Shown here: one piece after another, positions 24,478 through 32,540 of the stretch | How positions within the stretch are numbered: position 1 is the stretch's first letter | How the letters are laid out: each line of letters begins with the position of its first letter | Source: Jannaschia sp. W003 | GTDB taxonomy: Bacteria > Pseudomonadota > Alphaproteobacteria > Rhodobacterales > Rhodobacteraceae | Assembly: GCF_025144335.1 (NCBI RefSeq) | Contig: NZ_CP083545.1 | Span: 1 to 63,148 of the forward strand | Direction: 5' to 3' | Length of the DNA: 63,148 bases | Program-made: the position numbers and the translations under genes | Notes under the pieces: model-generated | The model's input: only the letters and a program-made list of their open reading frames with translations | Databases searched by the model: none | Told to the model about the DNA's origin: nothing

Positions 24478-26082
24478 TCAGCCGCCGGGGATGTAGTCGG
24501 GAAGCACCGCCACCGTGTCCAGGAACACGTCCTGCAGGCGTGCCTCGGCCTCCGCGTCGGTCTCGTCCGGCGCGATGGGGGTGATCAGCCGCACGATGCC
24601 GCCATCGGTGCGCCCTATCGTCATGCCGTCCCACAGGAGGAGCATCTTGGCCGCCAGATCCCACGCGGTGCGGCGGCCATGCTGCTCGAACCAGTAGTAG
24701 ACCATCATCCGTTCCTGATTCTTCTGGATGACGGCGCGGTTGAGGGGGAAGCTGCCCTCGAACCCGACCTCCGGCGCGATGTCGATCCGCTCCAGCCAGG
24801 CGATCTCCCAACCCGATCCGGGCAGGCAGATCTCCGGCGAGTGGACGCCGCCGCGGGACTGGTCCTCGTAGTAGGCCATGAACAGCTCGACCGGGACCGA
24901 GCCGCCCCCCTCGGGCAGCAGCTGGACCGAATGGTAGTCGTCCGCCCCCAGCCTGCGGGCCACGTCGGCGCGCAGCGGGAGCGGTGCCGACGACTGCCAG
25001 TCTCCCAGCTGCTGCGGGAAGAACGTGAAGGGGTCGCGGGCAGGGGGCAGCCGGTCCGCGTCGGGGCGCAACTGGAAGGCGAGAGCGCCGGCGGCGATCA
25101 GGACCACGCCGGTGATCATCGCCGGCGATGCGCGCAGAAGGCGCAGGCGTCCGAACTGCGCAGCGAGGCCCGACATGTCGAGGTCGAGCGCGTCGGACAG
25201 ACTCTGGTGGCGGTTGTCGATCCGCATCATCAGCCAGGCGAGGATGAACAGCAGGATCACGCAGATCAGGAAGATCACCCAGCCCTCGAAGAAATGGGTG
25301 AAGCCCTCGAGGTACTCGAGGCCGAAGCGGTTCGCGATCCAGCCGCCGAAGGCGATCCGCACCGAGTTCATCACGACGGTGATCGGCACCGCGGCCAGCA
25401 GGAGCACCGCCTTGTGCCAGATCGGCCCGCGGTAGAGGCAGGCGAAGACGTAGGAGAAGGACATGATCGGGAACAGGTAGCGCAGCCCCGAGCAGGCCTC
25501 CGCCACGTGCAGCTTCAGCACGCCCAGATCGATGATGTTGCCTTCCAGGAAGACCGGCACGTCGATCACGCGCAGCATCCCCACGCCCATCTCGGAGGAG
25601 ACGAGCTGCAGCCATGCGGACATCTTGTAGTAGAGCGTGTCCGGAAGCGGCAGCATGTAGACCAGGTGCACCACCCCGGCCCAGAACAGGATCCCGGTTC
25701 GCCAGCCGAACGAGATCAGCAGCATCGCGGCCACCCAGACGATCAAGCCGTAGGCGACGATGTCGTCGATGCCAGACAGCTTGCCGACCGCCCCGAGCGC
25801 GAGCGCCAAGACCAGCACCGCCACGCCGGGCCACCGGTCGTGCTTGACGCCCGGATCGGCCGGCACGTCCTTGAGTTGGCGCAGGAACAGCAGGCCCGAG
25901 AGGACGGGGATCAACGGGCCGTGGCTGTACTCCGGAAGTTGCCACGCACGCAGCAGCGCATCGATTCCCCGGTCGAAGTAGATCGCCGCCGCCACGGTCG
26001 CGAGAACGAAGACCGCCATGCCCGGCGTGATCAGACGGCTCAGGGCGCTGCCGGAGCCGTTTGCGGTGGATTGGAACGCCAT
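24478..26082 (-). CDS. xrtD: Exosortase XrtD, VPLPA-CTERM specific, with EpsI domain
   Basis: 534 residues. The N-terminal half is a multi-helix exosortase with catalytic C197 (EACSGLRYL), R242 (SVRIAFGG) and H263 (GFTHFFEGW). The C-terminal half (about 315-534) is an EpsI-like periplasmic domain (FPQQLGDWQ, HSPEICLPGSGWEI, YYWFEQHGR). Exosortases cleave C-terminal PEP-like sorting signals. The fused EpsI domain and the presence of three VPLPA-type substrates within 17 kb point to the XrtD subfamily. The gene seems to have its own promoter in the 124 bases upstream. Confidence 0.92.
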   Translation of the reverse strand: MAFQSTANGSGSALSRLITPGMAVFVLATVAAAIYFDRGIDALLRAWQLPEYSHGPLIPVLSGLLFLRQLKDVPADPGVKHDRWPGVAVLVLALALGAVGKLSGIDDIVAYGLIVWVAAMLLISFGWRTGILFWAGVVHLVYMLPLPDTLYYKMSAWLQLVSSEMGVGMLRVIDVPVFLEGNIIDLGVLKLHVAEACSGLRYLFPIMSFSYVFACLYRGPIWHKAVLLLAAVPITVVMNSVRIAFGGWIANRFGLEYLEGFTHFFEGWVIFLICVILLFILAWLMMRIDNRHQSLSDALDLDMSGLAAQFGRLRLLRASPAMITGVVLIAAGALAFQLRPDADRLPPARDPFTFFPQQLGDWQSSAPLPLRADVARRLGADDYHSVQLLPEGGGSVPVELFMAYYEDQSRGGVHSPEICLPGSGWEIAWLERIDIAPEVGFEGSFPLNRAVIQKNQERMMVYYWFEQHGRRTAWDLAAKMLLLWDGMTIGRTDGGIVRLITPIAPDETDAEAEARLQDVFLDTVAVLPDYIPGG

Positions 26083-26206
26083 GATCGGAACACCGCCTAG
26101 TCAGGAGCACGGAAGTTGTGGACAGCCTGGAACGCGCGTTCCGAAACCGGAGCCCGGCTAGCAGATGACGGTTCGAAAACAAAGCGTTTCGCGGCAGGAG
26201 GGGCCA

Positions 26207-27172
26207 TCACTTATACTCTATCAGCCCACCCTTCGCGCCGCGCAGCCGCCGAACCGCCCAGGTGAGCGCGCCGTGGGCCTCGGCGACCTTCCCAAGCGTT
26301 AGGGTGGCCGCGCGCGCCAGGCCCTCCCGGGGGGCCAGCCGAAGGATCTGCGCCGGGTAGAGCAGCAGCAGAAGCAAGGCCCATGGCGTGACGAGCGTGC
26401 CCGCCAACGCCGCCAGAGGCAGCCCGAGCCCCCACAGAAGCGCGCGGCGCAGGCGATCGACGTTGTGCCGCTCGGGTCGGCGGCCGTGCATCGCCGCGCC
26501 CTCCGCAAAGGCGTGGCCCGCCCGGGCGGTCCGGCGCCACCACTGCGACGCGCGCGTCATGGCCGCGTCGTGCAGCGTCATCTCAGCGTCGAGCCGCCAG
26601 ACGCGCCAGCCCGCCGCGCGCAGCCGCACGCAGAGTTCAGGTTCCTCGCCGGCGATGAGGCGCTCGTCGAATCCGCCTACGTCCCGCAGTGCTCGGACGC
26701 GCATCAGCGCGTCGCCGCCGCAGGCGCGGGCCTCGCCCACCGGCGTATCCCACTCGCGGTCGATCATCCGGTTCCAGACCGACGCCTCGGGGTGGCGTTC
26801 GCGGCGCCGGCCGCAGACGACGGCCACGTCCTCGTGCGCGGCGAGGAACGCCCGCGCGGCGGGCAGCCAGCCTTCGACGATCTCGCAGTCGCCGTCCACG
26901 AACTGAACGAGATGCGGGGGGGCGTTCTCCTCCATCAGCCGCGCGAGCCCCGCGTTGCGCGCCAGTGCGGCGGTGAAGGGTGTGTCCGGGGGCAATTCGA
27001 CCACCGCGGCACCGAGTTCGCGCGCGGCAGCGACCGATCCGTCGGTCGAACCCGAATCGACGTAGATCACGGGACCGTCTATCTGCGCGCGCAGAGCCCG
27101 CAGGCAACGCAGCAGGCGCGCACCCTCGTTGCGGCCGATGGCGACCGCGCCCGTTGGGGCGTTATCCCTCAT
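26207..27172 (-). CDS. Glycosyltransferase family 2
   Basis: 321 residues. A GT-A domain has AIGRNEGARL, YVDSGSTDGS and the DxD-type VDGDCEI (about 85-100). The C-terminal hydrophobic segment (about 252-280) suggests membrane association. It probably adds one sugar to the EPS repeat unit on the cytoplasmic face. The last gene of a leftward six-gene operon (32256 to 26207), its ATG overlaps the preceding sulfotransferase stop by 4 bases. Sugar and linkage are unknown. Confidence 0.85.
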   Translation of the reverse strand: MRDNAPTGAVAIGRNEGARLLRCLRALRAQIDGPVIYVDSGSTDGSVAAARELGAAVVELPPDTPFTAALARNAGLARLMEENAPPHLVQFVDGDCEIVEGWLPAARAFLAAHEDVAVVCGRRRERHPEASVWNRMIDREWDTPVGEARACGGDALMRVRALRDVGGFDERLIAGEEPELCVRLRAAGWRVWRLDAEMTLHDAAMTRASQWWRRTARAGHAFAEGAAMHGRRPERHNVDRLRRALLWGLGLPLAALAGTLVTPWALLLLLLYPAQILRLAPREGLARAATLTLGKVAEAHGALTWAVRRLRGAKGGLIEYK

Positions 27173-28053
27173 GCCGCGCCGGTCTCACGCGCCGCGGCGG
27201 AGGCGAAGGGATAGCAGGCCTCCAGCGCGGGGTGGCTGGGAAAGAGCCGGGCCAGTTCCGCCCGGTCGGCGAGGAAGCGCGCCTCCATGCCGGCGCGAAG
27301 GTCGGCAGGCAACTCGGGGCGCTCGCGCAGGGTGCGGGCCTCGCGGATCCGGCGGCGCACCGCCTTCGGGACCAGCACGCGGCGCAGCAGCGTGGCCACC
27401 GGGTTGTCGACCAGCAGGCCGTGCAGCGGCAGGCGCCGGGCGCGCTCCGCCGAGACGTTCCGAGCGCCGACCTCGGCCCGCAGGCTCGCGTCCCGCCCGA
27501 GGAAGGCGCCCACGCGCGCAAGCTCCCCCTCCGGATCGGTCTTCATCGCCTCGAGGCTCGTCAGCAGGATCGCGTCCGCTCCGAAGGCCGAGACGTAGGG
27601 CGCGATCTGCATGCCGTAGCACCCGTAGTCCACCAGCTCGGGATGGGCCCGCACGGCCTCCGCCAGGGGGACGGTGATCTCGTCCCGGCTCCAGCCGTGC
27701 ATGTAGTGCGAGACCGCCCGCGCCACGGGATCGCGGATCATGTAGATCAGTCGCGGCGGGGCGTCGCCCAGCAAGCTCCGCATCCGGTCCAAGGCGTGAG
27801 GGTGGGTGGGCCGCTTGGTGTAGTGGGTCGAGGCTTCGCCCCGCAGGTCGCCCGGCGCGGCGCCTGCGAAGAGTTGCGCGTACCACTCCGGCCCGCGTGC
27901 CCAGATCGCGTCGTCGGAGAAGAAGTTCGGCTCCTTCGGGTCGGTCATGAAGTAGCCGGGCTGCGCGCCCAGCTGCGCGGCCAGCGTGGTGGTGCCGCAT
28001 TTCATGGCACCCAGGATGACGAAGTCCGGCCGCCCGCCTCCGGTCCCGCTCAC
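27169..28053 (-). CDS. Sulfotransferase
   Basis: About 294 residues. The PAPS 5'-phosphosulfate loop is LGAMKCGTTTLAAQL near the N-terminus and the 3'-phosphate motif is MIRDPVARAVSHYMH. Sulfotransferases move sulfate from PAPS to a hydroxyl, here presumably of the EPS or its lipid-linked repeat. The GTG start at 28053 overlaps the stop of the GT2 gene (GTGA); an upstream in-frame extension runs through that gene and is rejected. It resembles the heparan-type Sulfotransfer_1 group. Confidence 0.85.
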   Translation of the reverse strand: MSGTGGGRPDFVILGAMKCGTTTLAAQLGAQPGYFMTDPKEPNFFSDDAIWARGPEWYAQLFAGAAPGDLRGEASTHYTKRPTHPHALDRMRSLLGDAPPRLIYMIRDPVARAVSHYMHGWSRDEITVPLAEAVRAHPELVDYGCYGMQIAPYVSAFGADAILLTSLEAMKTDPEGELARVGAFLGRDASLRAEVGARNVSAERARRLPLHGLLVDNPVATLLRRVLVPKAVRRRIREARTLRERPELPADLRAGMEARFLADRAELARLFPSHPALEACYPFASAAARETGAA

Positions 28054-29033
28054 TGGGCGGCCTCGCCGTCTTCCCACGGCGCCCGGCGCGGCCCCAGCGG
28101 ACGGTGCGCGTTGGTCCAGATGTCGCGCAGCTCGGCCTCCGCGGCGGGGTTGGGCCGGCGCCCGAGGAGGCGCCGCATCTGCGCCAGTCCCCGCCCCATC
28201 AGCCAGGCCGCGTTGGCCGTCCACAGGCCCGCGCGCCCGTGCGCCTGGTAGAGGAACCGCGTGCGCGAGGCGTAGTAGTAGGCCGGCATGCGACGACGCG
28301 CCTTGTGCAGCGTCTTGACCGGACCGCTGCCGCCGCGGAAGTGCACCGCCGCCGCCTCGGGTACTCGCGCGATGGACCAGCCGGCACGACGCCCGCGCAG
28401 GCAGTACTCGGCATCCTCGAAGTACAGGAAATAGCCTTCGTCCATCGCGCCGATCTCGCGAACCATCTCGCCGCGCAGCGCGACGCAGGCGAAGCTGACC
28501 CACTGGATCCGCGCCGGGTCCGCGTCGTCCCCGAGCGCGACCTTCCACCGGCGTGCCATGCGGTCGACCCATCCGGTGTTGGCCCCTCGCGCGAATTCGC
28601 TGACGGGCGAGGCGAAGCGGAACGCGCTGACCTGACGGGTGCCGTCCTCGTGCTCGATGCGCGGCGCGAGGAAGCCCGCCCGGGAATGTGCCGCGGCGGC
28701 CTCCAGGATCGCGGCGCAGAAGCCGGGGCGCAGCAGCGCATCGGAGTTGAGCAGCAGGTAGAGATCGGCGTCCGCGGCGGCCATGCCGCGGTTGTGCCCG
28801 CCCGAGAAGCCGGAATTGCTTTCGGAGCGCACCAGCTCGACCGGCGTGCCGTCGGACTGCCCCCTGATCCATTCCGCGATCCGCTCCACCGAGCCGTCAC
28901 CCGAGGCGTTGTCGACGATCACCACGCGTCCCGCGATCCCGTCATGCGCCAGGTCGTCCAGCGCCGATCGGGCGCATCGAAGCGTCATCTCGGCGGTGCG
29001 GTAGTTGATGATCGAGATCAGGAGCGGGATCAT
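28050..29033 (-). CDS. Glycosyltransferase family 2 (rhamnosyltransferase-like)
   Basis: About 327 residues. The GT-A fold shows ISIINYRTAEMT, VIVDNASGDGS, NSGFSGGHNRGM, LLLNSDALL (DxD-like) and MDEGYFLYFEDAEYC, typical of rhamnosyltransferase-type GT2 enzymes. The ATG at 29033 has GGAGAG 7 bases upstream and overlaps the polymerase stop (ATGA). It acts on the lipid-linked EPS repeat. The acceptor and sugar are not determinable here. Confidence 0.87.
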   Translation of the reverse strand: MIPLLISIINYRTAEMTLRCARSALDDLAHDGIAGRVVIVDNASGDGSVERIAEWIRGQSDGTPVELVRSESNSGFSGGHNRGMAAADADLYLLLNSDALLRPGFCAAILEAAAAHSRAGFLAPRIEHEDGTRQVSAFRFASPVSEFARGANTGWVDRMARRWKVALGDDADPARIQWVSFACVALRGEMVREIGAMDEGYFLYFEDAEYCLRGRRAGWSIARVPEAAAVHFRGGSGPVKTLHKARRRMPAYYYASRTRFLYQAHGRAGLWTANAAWLMGRGLAQMRRLLGRRPNPAAEAELRDIWTNAHRPLGPRRAPWEDGEAAQ

Positions 29034-30499
29034 GGGTGGTCTCTCCGCAGTGATGGCGCGCCGCCGCCCCGCACCGTGTCGAAGCTGCGCGCGTAGGGCA
29101 TGCGGGGGACGCGCCCGCCCGCGGCCGCGATCTCCGGGCCGTGGGCCGTCGCGGCGGAGGGCCGCCACTCGAGCCGTCCCGCCAGCGCACCGGCCAGCAT
29201 CCAAGTGACGGGCGACAGGCCCGAGTTGGGCAGGAGGTCGATCAGATTGACGGCAAGGAGCAACGCCAGCGCCGCGCTGGCAGGCTCCAGCGCCGGTCCT
29301 CTTTTAAAGGCCAATAGGATCGGGGGCAGGGCGAGAAGCCCGAAGACCGCCAGGTAGCCGAGTAGGCCTCCTTCGCCGTAAGTGATGATCCATGTGCCAT
29401 CGGTGGTCGTAATGTCGCGGCCGTCCACGTAGACTCGGGCCCGCCCCCAACGACCCCAACCGAACAATGGCTTCTCGTTGGCCCGCTCGAGCAGGATGTC
29501 CTCGTTCCTTAGACGAAACTCTAGAGACAGAATACGGCCCGATCCGGCGATCCCAGAGAGCACGGAGACCACTTTGTCCGTGGGAACCAGGCCGGCCGAG
29601 CGTAGGACCGGATAGGTCAGCACCGTGGTCGAGATCAGCGCCGCGATCAGGAGCCACCGACGCGCGGGTAGCAAGAGGATAGTCGCCAAGCCGATCAGCG
29701 CGATCAGCGTCGCGCCAAGGTTCTTCGACAGCACGAGGGTAGCCAGGAGAAAAAGGGTCGCCATAGCGGTGCGGATCGTGGCGCCGCGCCCCTTCAGGCT
29801 GATGCGCCAGAGAGCCGCCGCCGCAAGTACCCCAAGCGAAAGGAACATGCCCAACAGCAGGCCATGGCGCAGAAATACCAAAGGCCGGAAGCCGCCATCT
29901 CGTATGTGTTGACGCCAGTCGTGAGGAAAGAAACCGTAGATATCGCTGTTGAGTTGCGGCGACATCCGCACTTCCCACAAGGTGGGAATCGTATAGAGCA
30001 GTGCTGCCACGCAGAGCACGGTCAGCACCATCCGATGGGCGGCGGGGGCGGCGAGGTATCGCCGGGCTACGACGAACGGAATGACGATCATCAGGAGGTC
30101 CGACAGCATCGAAGCAACGTCGTAGAGCGTCAAACCTGTCTGTACGCTACCTGCCGTGCGGATCACTCGGTCGCCGTTAGTTAGGACCGTTCCGAGCGGG
30201 ACCAAGACGAAGAGGATGGCACAGGTCCAAATCAGCTTCTGCTGCGGTAGCCACCCGCGAAGAGTGAAAGTCTTCTGATCTACGGTGATAAACGCTGCGA
30301 GCAGAAGCGACAACCCAAGGATCTCCTCTTTCCCGATGGGAGGCATCATGGGGAAATTGAACGTCGGCTTAAGCGGCAACAGCAGGTAGCCTGCGACGAT
30401 CGCCACCGACACGGCCACGGCCGGGGAAAGTCTCCGGAACAGCACGAGCGTCACGACGGGCCATCCCAGAAGCACCGCATGGGCCAGCATGTTCGCCAT
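29030..30499 (-). CDS. O-antigen polymerase/ligase-like membrane protein (Wzy-like)
   Basis: 489 residues with about 11-12 hydrophobic helices and a larger periplasmic loop (around NSDIYGFFPHDWRQH). A conserved-looking segment LFGWGRWGRARVY lies in a late loop, as in Wzy/WaaL families. Wzy polymerises lipid-linked repeats at the periplasmic face. Base composition is lower in G+C than its neighbours, as is common for polymerase genes. It is in the middle of the leftward operon. Because there is a Wzx-like flippase at 40651, a polymerase role is more likely than a ligase role. Confidence 0.78.
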   Translation of the reverse strand: MANMLAHAVLLGWPVVTLVLFRRLSPAVAVSVAIVAGYLLLPLKPTFNFPMMPPIGKEEILGLSLLLAAFITVDQKTFTLRGWLPQQKLIWTCAILFVLVPLGTVLTNGDRVIRTAGSVQTGLTLYDVASMLSDLLMIVIPFVVARRYLAAPAAHRMVLTVLCVAALLYTIPTLWEVRMSPQLNSDIYGFFPHDWRQHIRDGGFRPLVFLRHGLLLGMFLSLGVLAAAALWRISLKGRGATIRTAMATLFLLATLVLSKNLGATLIALIGLATILLLPARRWLLIAALISTTVLTYPVLRSAGLVPTDKVVSVLSGIAGSGRILSLEFRLRNEDILLERANEKPLFGWGRWGRARVYVDGRDITTTDGTWIITYGEGGLLGYLAVFGLLALPPILLAFKRGPALEPASAALALLLAVNLIDLLPNSGLSPVTWMLAGALAGRLEWRPSAATAHGPEIAAAGGRVPRMPYARSFDTVRGGGAPSLRRDHP

Positions 30500-30520
30500 A
30501 GGCGCGTCCCCCGCTCGGGC

Positions 30521-31474
30521 TTAACGTACCTGCTGCGTAATGCGCTCGGACATCTGCCGCCGCAACCGGCGATGCATCTCGGACGCCCCGAGCCAGCCAG
30601 CGAGCTTGGCGCCGACCAGCAGCGGCAGGCCGTAGCGACGCAGACTGTTGGGCCAGCGCCGCAGCCGGTTCTCGATCTTCAGGCGACGACGTTCGAGTGG
30701 TCCGGGCCTGTGTCCGGGGCCCGAAGGCTCATAGCCACGCGCCGCCAGCAGTCGACCGCACTTCCCCTCCAGCAGCGCGACCTCGTGCGAATCGGCGCGG
30801 CGCTTCCACTGCTCGGTCAGCCTCGGATCGGGGGGACCGTAGGTGGTGTCCCGGTGATATTCCAGCATCTCGGGAACGAAGGGGACGCCCAGGAACGCGC
30901 AGACCCGCACCAGCTCTCCCTCGAGGTCGTGCATCAGCCGCTCGAATCGCAGCTCCAGGACCTGATCGTCGGGAAACGCCGCTCGGTCCCATGCGTCTTC
31001 GGTGCGTATCCAGTGATCCAGGCCGAAGTAGCTGATCCCGACCCAGCCCATGCCGACCGAGGACCGGGCCACGTCGCGCGGATCGCGCAGCATGTGGATG
31101 ACGCGAGCCTGCGGAAAGATCGCGCGGATCCGGTCGGCATGGCGATGGATGTTGACGCAGCGGACCCCTGCCGCGTTGTTCATCAGCCGCTCGAGCATGT
31201 GCTTGAGAAGATCGAGGCCATCGACACCGTCCGGCAGATCGAGCCCGCGCGCGGCGAAAACACGGTGGTCCCGCAGCGCTTCCCGGTCGTAGCGCCAACC
31301 AGTCGGATGGGTCGGATCGGGGGCGATGCAGTCGAAGAGGAAGTCCTCCTCCCCGGGATTGGACAGTCCCGAATGGGCATTGAGCATCAGCCGGAAGACC
31401 GTGGTTCCCGATCGGGTCGCGCCGTAGACGAAGACGGGTGGGGAGAAGGAGGCCGGAGGTCCGGATGGCGTCAA
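30521..31474 (-). CDS. Sulfotransferase, TTG start coupled to upstream gene
   Basis: About 317 residues. The 5'-loop is VYGATRSGTTVFRLML and the 3'-motif is MLRDPRDVARSSVGM, so it is a PAPS-dependent sulfotransferase. The only start fitting the gene order is TTG at 31474, which overlaps the stop of the GT26 gene as TTGA and has GGAAGG 7 bases upstream. The long in-frame region beyond it belongs to the shadow of the GT26 gene. The basic C-terminal tail has many arginines. The target is presumably the EPS repeat unit. Confidence 0.83.
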   Translation of the reverse strand: MTPSGPPASFSPPVFVYGATRSGTTVFRLMLNAHSGLSNPGEEDFLFDCIAPDPTHPTGWRYDREALRDHRVFAARGLDLPDGVDGLDLLKHMLERLMNNAAGVRCVNIHRHADRIRAIFPQARVIHMLRDPRDVARSSVGMGWVGISYFGLDHWIRTEDAWDRAAFPDDQVLELRFERLMHDLEGELVRVCAFLGVPFVPEMLEYHRDTTYGPPDPRLTEQWKRRADSHEVALLEGKCGRLLAARGYEPSGPGHRPGPLERRRLKIENRLRRWPNSLRRYGLPLLVGAKLAGWLGASEMHRRLRRQMSERITQQVR

Positions 31475-32256
31475 GACTGGACCTTCCGCGACCGGACCGC
31501 CGCCACGACGAGATGAGGCAGCACGGCGAAGCAACGCCCGTAGCGCCCTGCGAGGCGGCGGGGGTTCGACGCCATGCGCCAAAGCCATTCGGCCTTGAGG
31601 GCCCGCATCACGCGCGGCGCGCGGCGTTGATGCCCGGAGACGAAGTCGAGACCGGCGCCGATCGATAGGAACCCCGTCCGGCGCAGACGCTCCTGCGCGT
31701 GGGCCGCGAAGATCTCCTGGCGGGGTGCGCCGAGTGCCAGCAGGCACAGCTGTGCGCCCGCCTCCTGCAGCTGGTCGATCACCGATTCCGCTTCCGCACC
31801 GGTCGGGTCGAACCCCATCGAGGGCGAGATCCGCGCGACGATCCGGAGGCCGGGGTGCTCGGCTTCCAGACGCGTCGCCGCCTCCACGAGGGACGCTTCC
31901 GTTCCGCCGACGAAGGCGACCGGAAGGCCCATCTCGGCGGCGATGGCGATCACGGGGTGGAGTAGGTCCGCCCCCGGCGCCAGGTGCATCGGCTGACCGG
32001 ACAGACGCGCGAGCCAGACGATAGGGTTGCCGTCGGCCACGACATGGGTGTGACGCGCATAGGCGTCGCGGAATTCCTTGTGCCCCCGCAGCTTGACCAC
32101 GTGGTCGAGGTTGAGCGTCGCCACGGAAAAGCCGCGTTCCCGCACGAGGTGCCGGCGGATGTCGTTCAGCAGGGCATCGCTCGAGGGCGTGTTCAAAGTG
32201 ACGGCCGAGCTGCCGCCCCGTACCTGGCCGGAAGACGTCTGAAGTGACCAATCCAT
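31471..32256 (-). CDS. WecG/TagA/CpsF family glycosyltransferase (GT26)
   Basis: About 261 residues. GT26 signatures are NLDHVVKLR, VVADGNPIVW (catalytic-type aspartate), LALGAPRQE and the C-terminal EWLWRMASNPRRL. These enzymes add N-acetyl-mannosamine(-uronic acid) or similar sugars to lipid-linked intermediates, often second in the chain. It is first in a six-gene leftward operon. The ATG at 32256 starts the conserved region (MDWSLQTS) after an AGGG 9 bases upstream; the longer in-frame form is not supported. Confidence 0.87.
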   Translation of the reverse strand: MDWSLQTSSGQVRGGSSAVTLNTPSSDALLNDIRRHLVRERGFSVATLNLDHVVKLRGHKEFRDAYARHTHVVADGNPIVWLARLSGQPMHLAPGADLLHPVIAIAAEMGLPVAFVGGTEASLVEAATRLEAEHPGLRIVARISPSMGFDPTGAEAESVIDQLQEAGAQLCLLALGAPRQEIFAAHAQERLRRTGFLSIGAGLDFVSGHQRRAPRVMRALKAEWLWRMASNPRRLAGRYGRCFAVLPHLVVAAVRSRKVQS

Positions 32257-32540
32257 CGTGTGCAACCCTCGCAAAAGGCCCCTCCCACGGCAGGGTGGGG
32301 CGTGAGGAAGGAGGTTGGCCCCCGCGTCTCCTCCAACGGCGCTTCCATAGCGCAGTCCAGGATTTGACGCAAAGTCTCCTTCGACCGTCAAGCTTCGGAC
32401 ATATTGTGCGAAATACGGCGACGTAAAGGCTTGGATAACGGCTACTGATCCCGCAGACCGGTCGAAACCGGCCTGTGCGGGCCGGGAAACCGGCTCGCAG
32501 CAGCCTGCCAGCGCCTTCGCGCCATCACGGATCGCTTCTC

